A stretch of DNA of 26,520 bases, taken from Phoronis ovalis (Eukaryota > Phoronida > Phoronidae). A program made the position numbers and the translations under genes. Numbering within the stretch: the stretch's first letter is position 1; every line of letters starts with the position of its first letter. The stretch is taken from NCBI GenBank assembly GCA_028565635.1, contig JAOXYB010049502.1, positions 1-26,520 on the forward strand, read 5' to 3'. Below the pieces are notes generated by a model. It worked only from the letters and a program-made list of their open reading frames with translations. It ran no database searches and was not told where the DNA came from. Below, one piece after another: positions 1 through 10,988 of this stretch.

Positions 1-1657
1 AGAGGTCAAACAATCAAAATCTCAAAATTTCATGAAACGTTCGACAAGAGGTAAAGGTCACCCAGAGGTTCTTTGGATATCAATGGGTCCAGGATAATCC
101 TAAGAGGTCTGGATAACCACCTATTTCTGTGTGCAACCTGGACTTTGCTAAAAGGCGTTTCTAGTTTATTATACTTTTTGTGTATGTTCGTGATAGTTGA
201 AACTTGAATTGATAATCAATATAATCATGGCAGACTGCAAGTGTAAATAAATTAATGTAACGGTAATATTACACAGCCGTGACAGGTTTCTAGATGCACT
301 GAGCTAATTACTACCGTAGTAGCATTTTTGTTCTGGTCTGATAAGCGGCCATGTTGGGATAATTTTTGATTTAAATTTTGACGTCTACTTACAATTTGAT
401 TTCTTTCCCAAATATTGTTTATGCGCACAGATCTGAAAAGCTTGATATTTACTTTTTGACGCGACAAGTTTCTTTATCTTTCAAAAATGTATGCTGTTTA
501 AGTCTTCATTTTGATAGCCAGCGTAAAACAATTCCAGTCAAATAACAGTGCCACATATAGTAGCTCAAGCCCTTATAAATACACAGTTACCATGAAAACA
601 CATCGTAATAAAAGTATATTGAATTGTAAAGAAAATACAGCGAATTTTTATCATTCTTGCATGTTTCTATTTATTTTTACGCGTTTGTAAAGCATTTAAT
701 AATTAGGCACTATGACGGGTAGTTTGCTTCAACAAAAGCCTTAATTTATAATCGATTGCAATTTACTGTTGGATGCAAACATTAGAGCATTTTGTCATTT
801 GTAAATGTCACACACATTAATATTTAAAATATCATCAAAACTGAACGTTTACAAAGCAAGCAATTTGTTGTAACTGAAACATATATAATCGATCTGCTGT
901 TTAGTATTGGTGATGGTACTGCTTCATTGTTGTTAATTTTTAGTTGTGAAAATTTGCTTTACTACGGATTAAAATTATGGTTACTATGCTAAAATGATGT
1001 GTATGAGTTTCGTAGGGAACTTTTGCAGATGAATTTCAAATGTGTAACTTCATATTTTTAAAACTTTTCTAACAAACTGCGCGAATAACTTGCTATTCCA
1101 GGGGTGGGTTTTCAATAACTCTTCACACCTTAACTCTAAGATTGCGATGCATTTATAAGACTCCAACACGTGAAATAGCTTCCAGAAAGCCAACTCAAGC
1201 TTACAAGCTCTAACAGACCCTTGGTAAATTATTTGTTCTCTGCGACAAAAATAATAATTAAAGTAAAAGAAGCAAATAATTTATAAAGTTAAGAATAATC
1301 AGACCTGGCAGAGGAGGATTCGTAAGATATGTAACTATCTCGTCAAATAGAAAAAATAAGCTATTACAATCCAGTTAATCGTCAGGTGTATAGTAGCTGT
1401 TAATTTTTAAAATTATCATCTCCAAAGTTAACGTTATAAATTAAAAATATATTATCTTTGTATGATTTTTACAGTTTTGGCGCTAAGAAACCAAAATCAG
1501 TTTGCGGTATTTCTCTGATTTTAATTATTCAATGTGACTGTTACTCATGTGATTAATTGTATAACGTATAACTAAAGAGATTTGTAATGACATTAATTAC
1601 TTAGTTTTTATTGATTGTAGATTCTTTTATTACGTTTCTACTTGTAGCAACAATTAG
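1..1657. other. 5' flank, no gene seen
   Basis: AT-rich sequence upstream of the transporter gene. I find no convincing exon on either strand. The open frame at 252-467 on the minus strand has no family resemblance or splice context. The first 60 bases carry AGGTCA-type words followed by CAAAATCTCAAAAT and resemble 4893-4950, so the left edge is probably the tail of a dispersed repeat. A core promoter for the transporter could lie here but I cannot place it. Confidence 0.5.
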
Positions 1658-1790
1658 TATGCAAATTGGTCGACATTTGTTGAAGAATTTGCATTTATTC
1701 TAAAAAGTTTTGAAGCACAAGACCGGCGACTAGCTGAAGAGGGTTCTACCTATGGCGTTGCACTAAAGCGTTTATGCTGCTGTAAAAAAT
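1658..1790 (+). other. Possible orphan coding exon or 5' exon
   Basis: A 44-codon open stretch follows an acceptor (caattag, AG at 1656-1657) and ends at a perfect donor, GTAAGT at 1791. The peptide looks protein-like: an acidic/aromatic stretch (STFVEEFAFILKSFEAQ), a basic-acidic stretch (DRRLAEEG), then a cysteine cluster (KRLCCCKK). If the donor is not used, the frame continues to a stop at 1820-1822. A second, stronger-looking acceptor at about 1646-1647 would put a TAG in this frame. The phase (1) would join in frame to an AG just before 2053, leading into the transporter ATG. I do not recognise the peptide. It could be the last exon of an upstream gene, an untranslated transporter exon, or chance. 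Confidence 0.3.
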
Positions 1791-2068
1791 GTAAGTCTAT
1801 TTATTTTGGGTGTAACTTTTAATCTCATATTTTGTGTTCTCAATCATAAACCCACATAACACATTTATCATGAGAATTATTATGCTGGTAGTTTATCAGG
1901 AATGATTATCATATAATTTCCGCCATTCATGATTCAATCCTGGGATCAAATTCATACGCTTGGTAACTGGAATAGATGTAGCCTCTCTAACTAAAGATTG
2001 TTTGTGGTTGTCAAATATTAGGTTTTCATGCTTTATCTGTTTCAATAAAATAAGTTTTATGCACCACT

Positions 2069-5000
2069 ATGCCGTTTTTCCTAGAGAGTTCGGCTGTAAA
2101 ACGACAAAGAGTGACTGACGAGATGCAGAACTGTCTGTCATCTACTTGGACTGCTTTAAGTCGAAAGAAAGTTGTAGATATTCAAACTATTTCTGATACT
2201 GACTTAAAACGTTGTTTGAATATTTGGGATCTAACAGCGTTAGGTAAGAATGATACGTACGTTCGAAGCAAATTCATATTTGATTATTTTGTCCAAAGCT
2301 ACACGGCATTGACGGCTATGCTTCTTCGGTATTACAAAAAAGCGCTAGAAACTTTTAAAGTATAAATTGCAACACGGATACTTAATAATATTGCATTTCC
2401 GTTATATTAAAAAAAATGTGTGAAAAGGTTCAATTTATGTTTTCCATCTGGCAGGTATATGAAGGACTGCAGTGACCAGAAACCATTAATGAGAACAGAC
2501 GTTACGAAACTCCGTTATTATCCGTTTTGTAAAGTTTTCAAATCAATCACAGACAGCGACATAGTTTTCATCGCATCAAATTATTTGCTACTAGATCTAG
2601 GAACTTAAATTTACAGTGTTTCGATAGGATATTTATAAGTAAACCAATCGTTCTGATCTGCCTGGCAGGATTCATGGTGGCTTGTCAGTGTTCCATTTTC
2701 ATGAACGCTTGCATAGTATTTCCTTCTTGATTTCATCATATTTGTTAATATTTTAAATATAGGTGTTGGCGGAACTTTAGGATCAGGAGTTTATGTTTTG
2801 TTAGGCCAAGTAGCCAAAAACCAAGCTGGACCGAGCATTGTGATTTCCATTCTTATCGCTGCGTTGGCTTCACTTCTAGCAGGTAAGAGATATTACATTA
2901 TCCGTTTATCACTTGTACTTGTTTAATGTTAAATATGCATTTTGCCTGTATTCTTGAATCCACTCGCAGACTGCAGCGACATGTGAAATTCCTATCTAAT
3001 AATGTTTGACCTGGTACGGGGAATACTTTAACATATTATTAGGCATCTGGTTTTTGCAAGATATTTTATTTTTCTCAACATTTTATCGCAAAGTTTTATA
3101 GATTACGAGAAGAATATTTTTGTAGCATTTTCATCAAACCCTTTAAACTAGTTTCTATAAGAGAACACATCAGTCATTTGAACGTTAAATTAAATTATAG
3201 TGGATAGTGGATGAAAATGCGGAAGGCCTGTTATGGTTTAATTATCATATAATGTCAATTGTTTACGGAGAAATATATAACTTTAATTGTTAGTATTATT
3301 ATTTATTTATTGACGAACAGAAAATCTTACATCTGTATAGTCAAAATTAAATCAAAAACAATACAAAATTAAATTACAAACTAAACAAAAAATCTACATT
3401 GTCATTTTACAAACTAACAAAATACAACATACAGACTAATGCAACTAATATTACATGAATATTACTTTAAACAGTATATATAAAACTTAGACTTATGCTG
3501 CTGCTGCTTTCAATAATTCAGCGCGGATGGAAAATTCTTTACCGAGGAAACACGCTAATTCGGAAGTGGTCAATAAATGTGCGTTTGTAAAGAGTAAAGA
3601 AAAGGCATCTTTTCCATCTACGTGAGAGATATTTGGAATAATGGTTCTGAGGTTATCATTCATTGTTTTCCTTGGAATATCATACTTTGGACATTTAGTT
3701 ACAAAATGTACCTCATCCTCTACTAAATTGTGACAGAATTTGCAATACCGTTCACTTGCTATGATTTTTGGTTTAGCCTATCTATCACGTTCAATCTCTA
3801 GATCATGGTCTCCGACTCTAAATTTTGTGAGAATTTGGTATTTAAATTTATAACAAATGATGTAAAATTAAAGACTGAAACTTGAAATAAATGACATACT
3901 TTTCTGAACATATCTGCTCTGTACATATTGTTCCAAATGTTTTTGTTTTATGTTATACTTCGTTAATATGTCAATAGCTATTCCTTACAGCACGTCAAGA
4001 CTTGAAGGAATGCAATTGTTTCTAGCATTAATATAAAAAACAAAAAAATAAACATCTATAAAGCGTAAATTATGATGTAATAGCTATTACTTAAATGTAT
4101 ATACCTGTTTGTATTTATAGCACTTTGTTACTCGGAATTTGCTGCACGCGTGCCAAAGGCTGGTTCTGCGTATGTTTACAGTTACGTCAGTGCTGGGGAA
4201 CTGTGGGCATTTGTGATAGGATGGAATATGATATTAGAGTGCGTGATCGGAGCATCGGCTGTCGCTAAGACGTGGAGTCAGTATTTTGACGCGGTATTCA
4301 ACGATTCCATAAGGTTGTAAGTATTCAAGGCATACAACTGTGTACTACCGGTAATAACACGTCAGAACGTATGTAATCAGGCCGTTGCACATGTACCTTG
4401 ATTGGTGCCTACAAGTTGATGCTACTACGCTATTTCCTTATTTGCAAACTAAAGAAATATTTTGTATATCCTGACGTTAATATATTGCTACTTTTATTAA
4501 AGTTGCTTCAAGGCGGCAAGCCTATTGGTTTTGTAAGTTTTCTTTTTCTTCCAATTTAATTGTTACAGTTAGGGACATGGTACTTCAGGGGTAGCATTAT
4601 CAGAGTAGATAATTCGCATTGTTGACATTATATTCAGGTCAAATGTCATTTGGAGGTTAAATCTCCGAAAATGCACAAAATGCTACAAGATAATGGTATT
4701 GGGTTACAAAATATGATTTTGATGACCTTTGAGATATTTAGGTAGGAAAAGGTAAAAAATTATTTTGGGCATCTTTTCAATTAATTTTATATATGAAACG
4801 TGTTGCAACTAACTCGTCATGATTAGTCCCACAAGCTTGTATGCTGACATATGACAGTCTCATGGTCAGGGGAGTTGACCTTGAGGTCAAAAGATCATCT
4901 AGAGGTCAATTCAAAATCTCAAAATGGCATTAAGTTTTCAGAAATGCAATTAGAAGTCGTCAACGGGTCAAAAAGTTTCAAAATGGAAAATAACCTAAGC

Positions 5001-8000
5001 AGGATGCAAGTATATCACCAGACGTGAGGCACCAACTCATCAGGTGACCACACACATATCCCGGGACACATATGCCTCCCGGCCTTTTGTCCTCTATCCG
5101 GACTAGGCCAGTATCTGGGACACAGATGGCAATAACACAACACAATTGCCGGCAGACAATCTAATTAAAAACACAAAAACAATATTACAAAAGAAACTAA
5201 CAAAATACCAACGAATTTCTAATAGTTGCTGGAAAATTCAAAAATGTTTTGAAAGGTCATTTATAGGTCATGCAAGGCTCAAAGAAGTCAATAGGAGCAA
5301 CCCTGCCTTTAGTCTATCTAGTTTTGTCATCTGTGAAAGTTAATCGTTTTTAAAATACATGTATATAAAATTGAGTTATGGGACACAGATTGCTAAAACA
5401 TTGTTAGAACGTTAACGTATTGATATAGTTGTCGCAAATGAAGAATAAGTAAAAAATTGTCAAACTTGATGTCTGTCTTTCTTTGGCCTGTACATAGGCT
5501 AGCACGGTGCTATTAAACAACCATTTTATTATTTGATTTTAGGAGCATAGAGAAGAATATTGGTACTTTCAACCATTACCCTGGACTTGCAGAGTTTCCA
5601 GATTTTATATCGTTCGTTCTGCTGATAATTATTACAATTATTTTAATAATAGGCGTGAAGGTATCATCATAATTTATTCAGTTTCGCTGCCACACGTATA
5701 GCTGTGTGGTTTACGACACATTCAAGAATTGTAATGCTTATGGGCAAAATCAAATGAACGACATTGAAAATAGCAAATGGCAATTAAGTTATAGTTCCTT
5801 TTTGAACTCTAGTTCAAGTCTTGAAACCCCTATTGTGAGCCGAATAAAAAAAGGAAACATTTCGTTTTTTCCTAATTCGATTTTGAGTGGGAAAGGAAAT
5901 GGGAACCATTTTCTTATTCATCTATCTGAATAAGGTAAAGGAAACATTATTCCTTATTCATTTTTTATCTGAAGAAGGAAAAATGAAATGGTTTCCCTTT
6001 TCCGAATTCGAGTGTTGGTTTTGAATAAGGAAATGATTCCTTTGCCTTTTCAAACCAAAATGAATAAAGGAATGGTTCGTTTTTCCTGATTCGACTAAAA
6101 ATCTAATAAGGAAAAAGGAAAATATTATTTTTCCTTTTCAAGACCTATGTACTAGGATTATCTTTTCTTTATTGAAATCATAAATCGAATAAGTGAAGGG
6201 AAATTTATTTAGATCACAATTGGAGTTCTCAAGATCCCATATTAGGATTCTCTTTTCCTTGACCATTTGAATATTTTAATAAAGAAAAGAGAATTCTAGT
6301 ACAGGGTTTTGAGAACTTCAATTTCGATCTAAATGAACCATTTTCTTTTTCCTCATTGAATAAGGAAAAAAAATCGAAATAACTAGTATTTTGTACGGGT
6401 TTGAGAATTGTGTTTTTTTTCTTATTCGAATCGAAAGCGAATAAAAAAAATGGTCCTTTCTTTCGTATTCATCTCAAAATTGGGGTTTTCAAGACTCTTC
6501 GAACCCTTAATCCAATAAGGAAATACGAAGCAATTTATTTCCTTTTTTCTTTTTGAACTAGGAAAATGATTTCCTTTAAAGGAACTTACTTAGTTGTTAT
6601 ATTTTAGTTGCTAATTTTTTACGATTCTTGGCTACAGTTAAAGGTCAATTCGCAATATCAGTATGAAATTAATGTCCTTTTCTATTATGGACGACTATCT
6701 CATTTGTATAAAATTGATTTTGTGTCATTGCAGCGAATTCCATTAAAACACTTCTGTAATAAATGTTCTCAAGTAAAACGCTCTTGATATTGAGTCAATT
6801 GGGCAAATAAAGTCTTAACTGAAGAAAAAAAATTGAGTGTTATATATATACATTGCTTCCCTGATGAATTCTTTATTGAACATTTGGTGAAAATATGCGA
6901 TAAAGTACATGCACATAATTATATTGTTACATGAACAGCTTGATACCGCCTGGTCCCCATAAGGAGCGGTAACTAAACATGGAACCCTCTCTTAAATTGG
7001 TCTTTTTTTAAATATCATCATTGTCCAGCTGCTAGGAACAAGTACTATGGGTTTTCCATAAAAAAATAATAGCATTTATTAGATTCCAGGCTTGCCTTGT
7101 GAACCTGCAAGTATGACGTTCCCACATGCAATTTAATCATGTAATCACTTTCTTACAGATGTCATCACTTATGAACATTATCTTCACTGGAGTAAATATT
7201 GTAGTCATTATTATCATCATATTGGTAGGCGTCTTCTATGTCGATGGAAAAAACTGGACAGATTCGCCAGGATTCTTTCCATTCGGTGCAAAGGGGGTAT
7301 GTATGCTTAATTCACTGATGGGTTTGTGAATGAATTGTCGATACCAACATTCGGTCGATTTCATTGATATTTGTTTATTACTTTTGAATAAACAACAGCA
7401 TAGTTTGGAGGATTTTTAATTATTGTGAACTGTTCTTTTGCCATAATGCTTAGCTATACGAATAAACAATATTACACCTACGCCAGAAAAGACAGAAGAG
7501 TTCATTTCAATAATATGTACGTCTTTCATTATGTAGCTATGATTTAGATATTTACTATGAATATCAATGCCATCTAAAGATTACATAGTGATAAGCTACT
7601 CAATTCCACGTATAGGTATAATGATATTGATTTTTCATATATTTGATGTACTGGTTTATTAAACAAAAAAATATTTTAATTATCTCAGCTGCAGTAGAGT
7701 AACATTGTTATGCTTCTTTTATACGTTGAATGTGTTTGTATAGTTTAAATGATATGTATTAATATTTTATTATTTGAATGATATATTTTAAGATTGTATC
7801 TGGTGCTGCAACTTGCTTTTATGCTTTTGTTGGATTTGACACTATCGCGACGTCTGGTGAGGAAGCCAAAGAACCCAGCAAACATATTCCTCGTGCCATG
7901 GCTGGTACATTAATCATATGCACTGTAGCATTTTTAGGAGTAGCTATTGTAATGACATTAATGACTCCATGGTATAGTTTAGCTGATCATGCAGTTCTTC

Positions 8001-9563
8001 CAAAACTGTTTGCTTCTAAAGGACTTGTAGGAGTGCAGTACGTCATAAGTGTTGGTGGTCTTTGTGGTGAGTGCAATAGTTATATACGTGATGTCATAGG
8101 TACTGCTTAACATATGCATGGTACTTTAATTGTAGATTTATGCATGAAAAATAATGCTAGTATATCAGCAGCCAATACAAAGAACATTTCGAGTCTTTTT
8201 GCAATACATGATAAACATTTTTGAGGCGGGTTTGTTGCACACTACACATGAAGACATTGTTCATATTTAGTATGTTCATATTTTTTTCTGTGTAGGCATG
8301 ACAGCATCGCTAATAGGAAGTATGTTCCCAGTACCTAGGATAATCTACTCAATGTCTGTGGATGGACTTTTGTTTAGTTTTCTTTCATACCTTCATCCCA
8401 AAACTCAGACACCAATTGTTGCTACGACTATAGGAGGAGTTGTAGCGGCCATCATGGCTTTTATTATGGATCTACAAAGTTTAGTAGAAATGGTGTCGAT
8501 TGGCACGTTAATGGCTTACACTTTAGTATCCGTTAGTGTTATTCTGTTACGTTATAAGGTAGAGCATATAGGTCTATCACATGATCATTACTTGAAACAA
8601 CAACCATATCAAGACTTGGAGAAAACGACAACTAGTGACACTGCAAAAACCGCTACAGAAGATACGACATTGATAGAAAAAGGAAAACCAGAAACAAAGC
8701 ATGTTCAATACATTCCGAGCAATAAAACGGCTGTGATCCGGCGAGTGGAATATAAAGACAAGAACATACTTGGCGATCTAACAACGGAAGAAATCAAGGA
8801 CGCTGTGGCGTATCCCCTGCCAGGAAGTACTCAAAATCTAGACAACACTAGTAACTCTGGTTTTCATAGTTTAAGTAATCTGTTTAAAATTGGCGATGAT
8901 CTACCTGATGAACCAACAAAACACACGAGCAAAGTTGTTTCCGTATCAGTACTGACTATAAGTTTCATGGTAGCATGTTTATGCTCGGTAACAATATATT
9001 GCGAATCATATGTTAGACAGGGCGCTTGGTGGACAATTTTATTAATCTGTATATTTAGTGTTCTTATTATCTCATTTACACTCATTATTGCTCGTCAGCC
9101 ACAAAACCAAACGAAATTAATCTTCAAGTGCCCGTTGGTGCCATTAACACCATTGTTGTCACTCGGTGTAAACATTTACTTGATGATGGGCCTATCTGGT
9201 TCAACATGGATTAGGTTTGCTGTTTGGATGACAATAGGTAAACTGGATTCTAACCGTATAGTCTCATTCTAATGCAGTGTAAAATGGTGTTTTTAGTAAT
9301 TTACACTTATTGTTTAATGTAAATCTTGGCAGAATTTGTTTAAGACACTGTGCATTCGATTGTATAAGCTAGTCGTGTTTGAAGCAACTTTTGTTAAAAC
9401 ATACTTTTCGGTTGCAGGTTTTCTAATTTACTTTGGATACGGTATATGGCATAGTCATGCAAGACGTTTATCTAACGAACAAAGTGAGGTTGTCGTGTAT
9501 GGGACATCGGATCAGCGAAGCATTGTAAGTGATGACACAGTGTCCACTACACCGGAGGAATGA
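2069..9563 (+). CDS. SLC7A4: SLC7A4-like cationic amino acid transporter family protein
   Basis: Eight coding exons: 2069-2243, 2763-2882, 4121-4316, 5543-5660, 7159-7296, 7793-8066, 8296-9237 and 9418-9563. All have GT-AG borders and phases that close (1,1,2,0,0,1,1), giving 702 residues. This is a multipass membrane permease of the APC superfamily, CAT branch. Visible hallmarks are the TM1 glycine motif [12 protein letters not shown] (about residue 60), [35 protein letters not shown] in TM3, the TM6 signature [18 protein letters not shown] (about residue 255), and the CAT C-terminal repeat region ending in TWIRFAVW and YFGYGIWHS. The [20 protein letters not shown] and AVAKTWS stretches are closest to SLC7A4 as I remember it; the C-terminus is also close to SLC7A14. 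An acidic/basic loop of about 130 residues (roughly 420-550) follows TM10. Start at 2069; an in-frame ATG at 2123 is possible. From family knowledge, vertebrate SLC7A4 has no clearly shown cationic amino acid transport, so the substrate is not predicted. Confidence 0.9.
3300..3846 (-). mobile_element. Degenerate 3' end of a non-LTR retrotransposon (LINE)
   Basis: Reading the minus strand, a frame ending at the stop 3493-3495 encodes the tail typical of LINE ORF2 proteins: an arm [14 protein letters not shown], then a zinc-knuckle-like motif CX2CX8HX4C ([19 protein letters not shown]), then a hydrophobic C-terminus ending in AAAA. An in-frame stop at 3778-3780 shows that it is dead. Minus-strand sequence past the stop is AT-rich and ends in AATAAATAAT-type repeats near 3300, as expected for a LINE 3' tail. 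The copy is 5'-truncated and lies antisense in transporter intron 2. It belongs to a different family from the copy at 18963-19796, probably CR1/L2-like, though I cannot fix the clade. Confidence 0.7.
4855..5460. repeat. Degenerate dispersed repeat in transporter intron 3
   Basis: This part of intron 3 has several recurrent words. AGAGGTCAA followed by CAAAATCTCAAAAT (4893-4925) recurs at 3-30, and a weaker relative is at 6640-6670. A GGGACACA word occurs near 5063, 5119 and 5381. The palindromic arrangement TTGACCTTGAGGTCAA is at 4875-4890. No coding potential is convincing: the short open frame at 5146-5343 has no splice context. Most likely an old interspersed repeat of unknown type. Confidence 0.4.
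5720..6590. repeat. Self-complementary GAATAAGGAAA repeat block in intron 4
   Basis: About 870 bp of intron 4 consist of alternating words GAATAAGGAAA and TTTCCTTATTC, with recurrent TTCAAGACC/GGTTTTGAGAA words. The clearest structure is an inverted repeat of 54-nt arms, 6207-6260 and 6281-6334, matching at 44 of 54 positions by my hand count, with a 20-nt loop. Either strand, or the unspliced transcript, could fold into a row of hairpins. The open frame at 5706-5933 lies in this block and is not a gene. It may be a satellite-like array or the interior of a palindromic mobile element; I could not define its ends. Confidence 0.65.
6591..7158. other. Rest of transporter intron 4, nothing seen
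   Basis: Ordinary AT-rich intron sequence ending in the acceptor TCTTACAG before exon 5. It has a short TATATATA run near 6844. I see no RNA gene or exon. The neighbouring introns 5 (7297-7792), 6 (8067-8295) and 7 (9238-9417) are likewise featureless. Confidence 0.5.
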
Positions 9564-10111
9564 AGAGAAATCCCTTGTAACATTCTGTAAATGATATATT
9601 TTCTTTTGCCATGAGTCAGATAATGGAGTGGAAAGACAATTCTTGTTTCGTAGGTCCATTTTGTTCACGTGACCATCCAAACGTATAGCAGAAGAGGTGA
9701 ATTTCATTCATTGTCACTCTCGGAGTGCATGCCCTTTTCATTTTTCAAAACCCAGAATAAATCGTTTACCATGGTTCATAGGATTATTTTTAACATGGGC
9801 CAGATGGCCAGAACATTTTTTCACATATTGCATCGAACTATACATACCTGAAAAAAGTTATTGTAATTCTTGTTATTTATACATTACATATAGAAATTAT
9901 GTTGTGATCAATGCGTAATAGAGGTACCATAAAAATTGTAAGATCTACATTGTTTGTCGTGCTGTCAGAACTTTATTACTTACTGTTATTACATAGCAAA
10001 CCGTCTTTAAATATTTACCAAAATGTTGTGATCTAAAGATGGACAATCGTTTTTTTTTTCACTGTAACGTCATACACTGTACATTTTGTGTTTCTGTTCT
10101 CAGGAGGGAAT
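9564..10111. other. Transporter 3' UTR and downstream spacer
   Basis: Follows the TGA at 9561-9563. The first canonical polyadenylation hexamer AATAAA is at 9756-9761, about 190 bp past the stop, so the mRNA probably ends near 9775-9790. Short open frames here (9468-9707 minus, 9669-9918 plus) overlap the UTR and look like chance. Nothing else is seen before the TIR element at 10112. Confidence 0.5.
9756..9761 (+). terminator. Polyadenylation signal of the transporter gene
   Basis: Canonical AATAAA 193 bp after the stop codon and the first such hexamer downstream on this strand. Cleavage would be expected about 15-30 bp further on. Confidence 0.55.
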
Positions 10112-10561
10112 TTGTGGTGCTCAAAAGCACTCAACGAGGATAATTTTTTGGCGGGTGTAGCAAACCAACATATTTTTTACTCGTTTCATGGTAAGACAAA
10201 TCATTTGGCTGTGTAGCTGGAAAGCCATTCATCCGCAAGCTGATTTTTTTAATTCACCGGCGAGCTGAATATGCGGCAAATTATATCTGCTAGCCGAAAT
10301 GGTCTCAACTGCCAGCTGGAAAAATCTCAGCTACCAGCTGAAACAGTTTCAGCAGTCAGCTGATATTTGAGATGAAAGATGTTTTTCAGAGCTGCTGAAA
10401 TAAGTCATTTGCAATTGGCTGCATTCCTCTAGAAAGGCAAATCTGTCCGCTCTATCAGGGGGGATTAGGATAACCTATTTAAGGTTTCCAAGCCAGCTAG
10501 ATTAGCATTGGGAACAGATATTATGGAGAACAGGCTCGGTGGGTGTTTCCGAGTGCTACAA
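10112..10561. mobile_element. TIR-bounded element with CAGCTG minisatellite core
   Basis: The ends form a 28-bp imperfect terminal inverted repeat: 10112-10139 against the complement of 10534-10561. By hand count 19 of 28 positions match and most mismatches are transitions. The interior (about 10205-10440) is a degenerate tandem repeat of about 22 bp with core AGCTGAAAnnnTCTCAGCT, rich in the palindrome CAGCTG. There is no transposase frame, so it is non-autonomous if mobile. I found no clear target-site duplication. It sits between the convergent 3' ends of the transporter and the JmjC-like gene. Confidence 0.5.
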
Positions 10562-10988
10562 CCGGTGCGATATTTCGTAAAAAAAGAACCAGTTTTAGTC
10601 TACATGTTCCATGTTTATGAGTTGGGTTTTTTTTTGCTGGAAATTATGTACCGTAAAGTTTATACTGATTAAAGTATGGACTGCATTTTTTGTTACTGGT
10701 ACCGCTATAAATTACGATACTGTAGCATATTCAAATCGTCAGTACATTTCTATTCCCATTATCAACAATTTTACTGAAAAATCAGACACGCCTATGGTAT
10801 AATTGTTGTTATGAAGGTTACAGACAGTTACACGATACAACGGGCATGCACCAAAATTGTCTGGTACATTATGAAATCCTCCCAGAAATACCAACGTAGC
10901 CTAGTATAACAAATTAAGCCATTCAGTCAGTATACGCCATGTTACCGGATTCCCTGAGAAGAACCTCATTTCAGTAATTATAATTCTC
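10562..10988. other. Intergenic spacer between convergent genes
   Basis: Covers the expected 3' UTR of the minus-strand gene. I do not see a canonical AATAAA (plus-strand TTTATT) close to its stop, so its polyadenylation site is unresolved. The open frame at 10611-10802 has no support. Confidence 0.4.

Noticed and set aside
252-467. 71-codon minus-strand open frame
   Set aside because: No family resemblance, no splice context and ordinary AT-rich surroundings.
5706-5933. 75-codon plus-strand open frame in intron 4
   Set aside because: It lies in the self-complementary GAATAAGGAAA repeat block; the composition explains the lack of stops.
8864-9085. Minus-strand open frame
   Set aside because: Antisense shadow of transporter exon 7, which has a full splice-consistent model on the plus strand.
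9468-9918. Overlapping open frames on both strands after the transporter stop
   Set aside because: They fall in the last exon and 3' UTR and share no conserved features.
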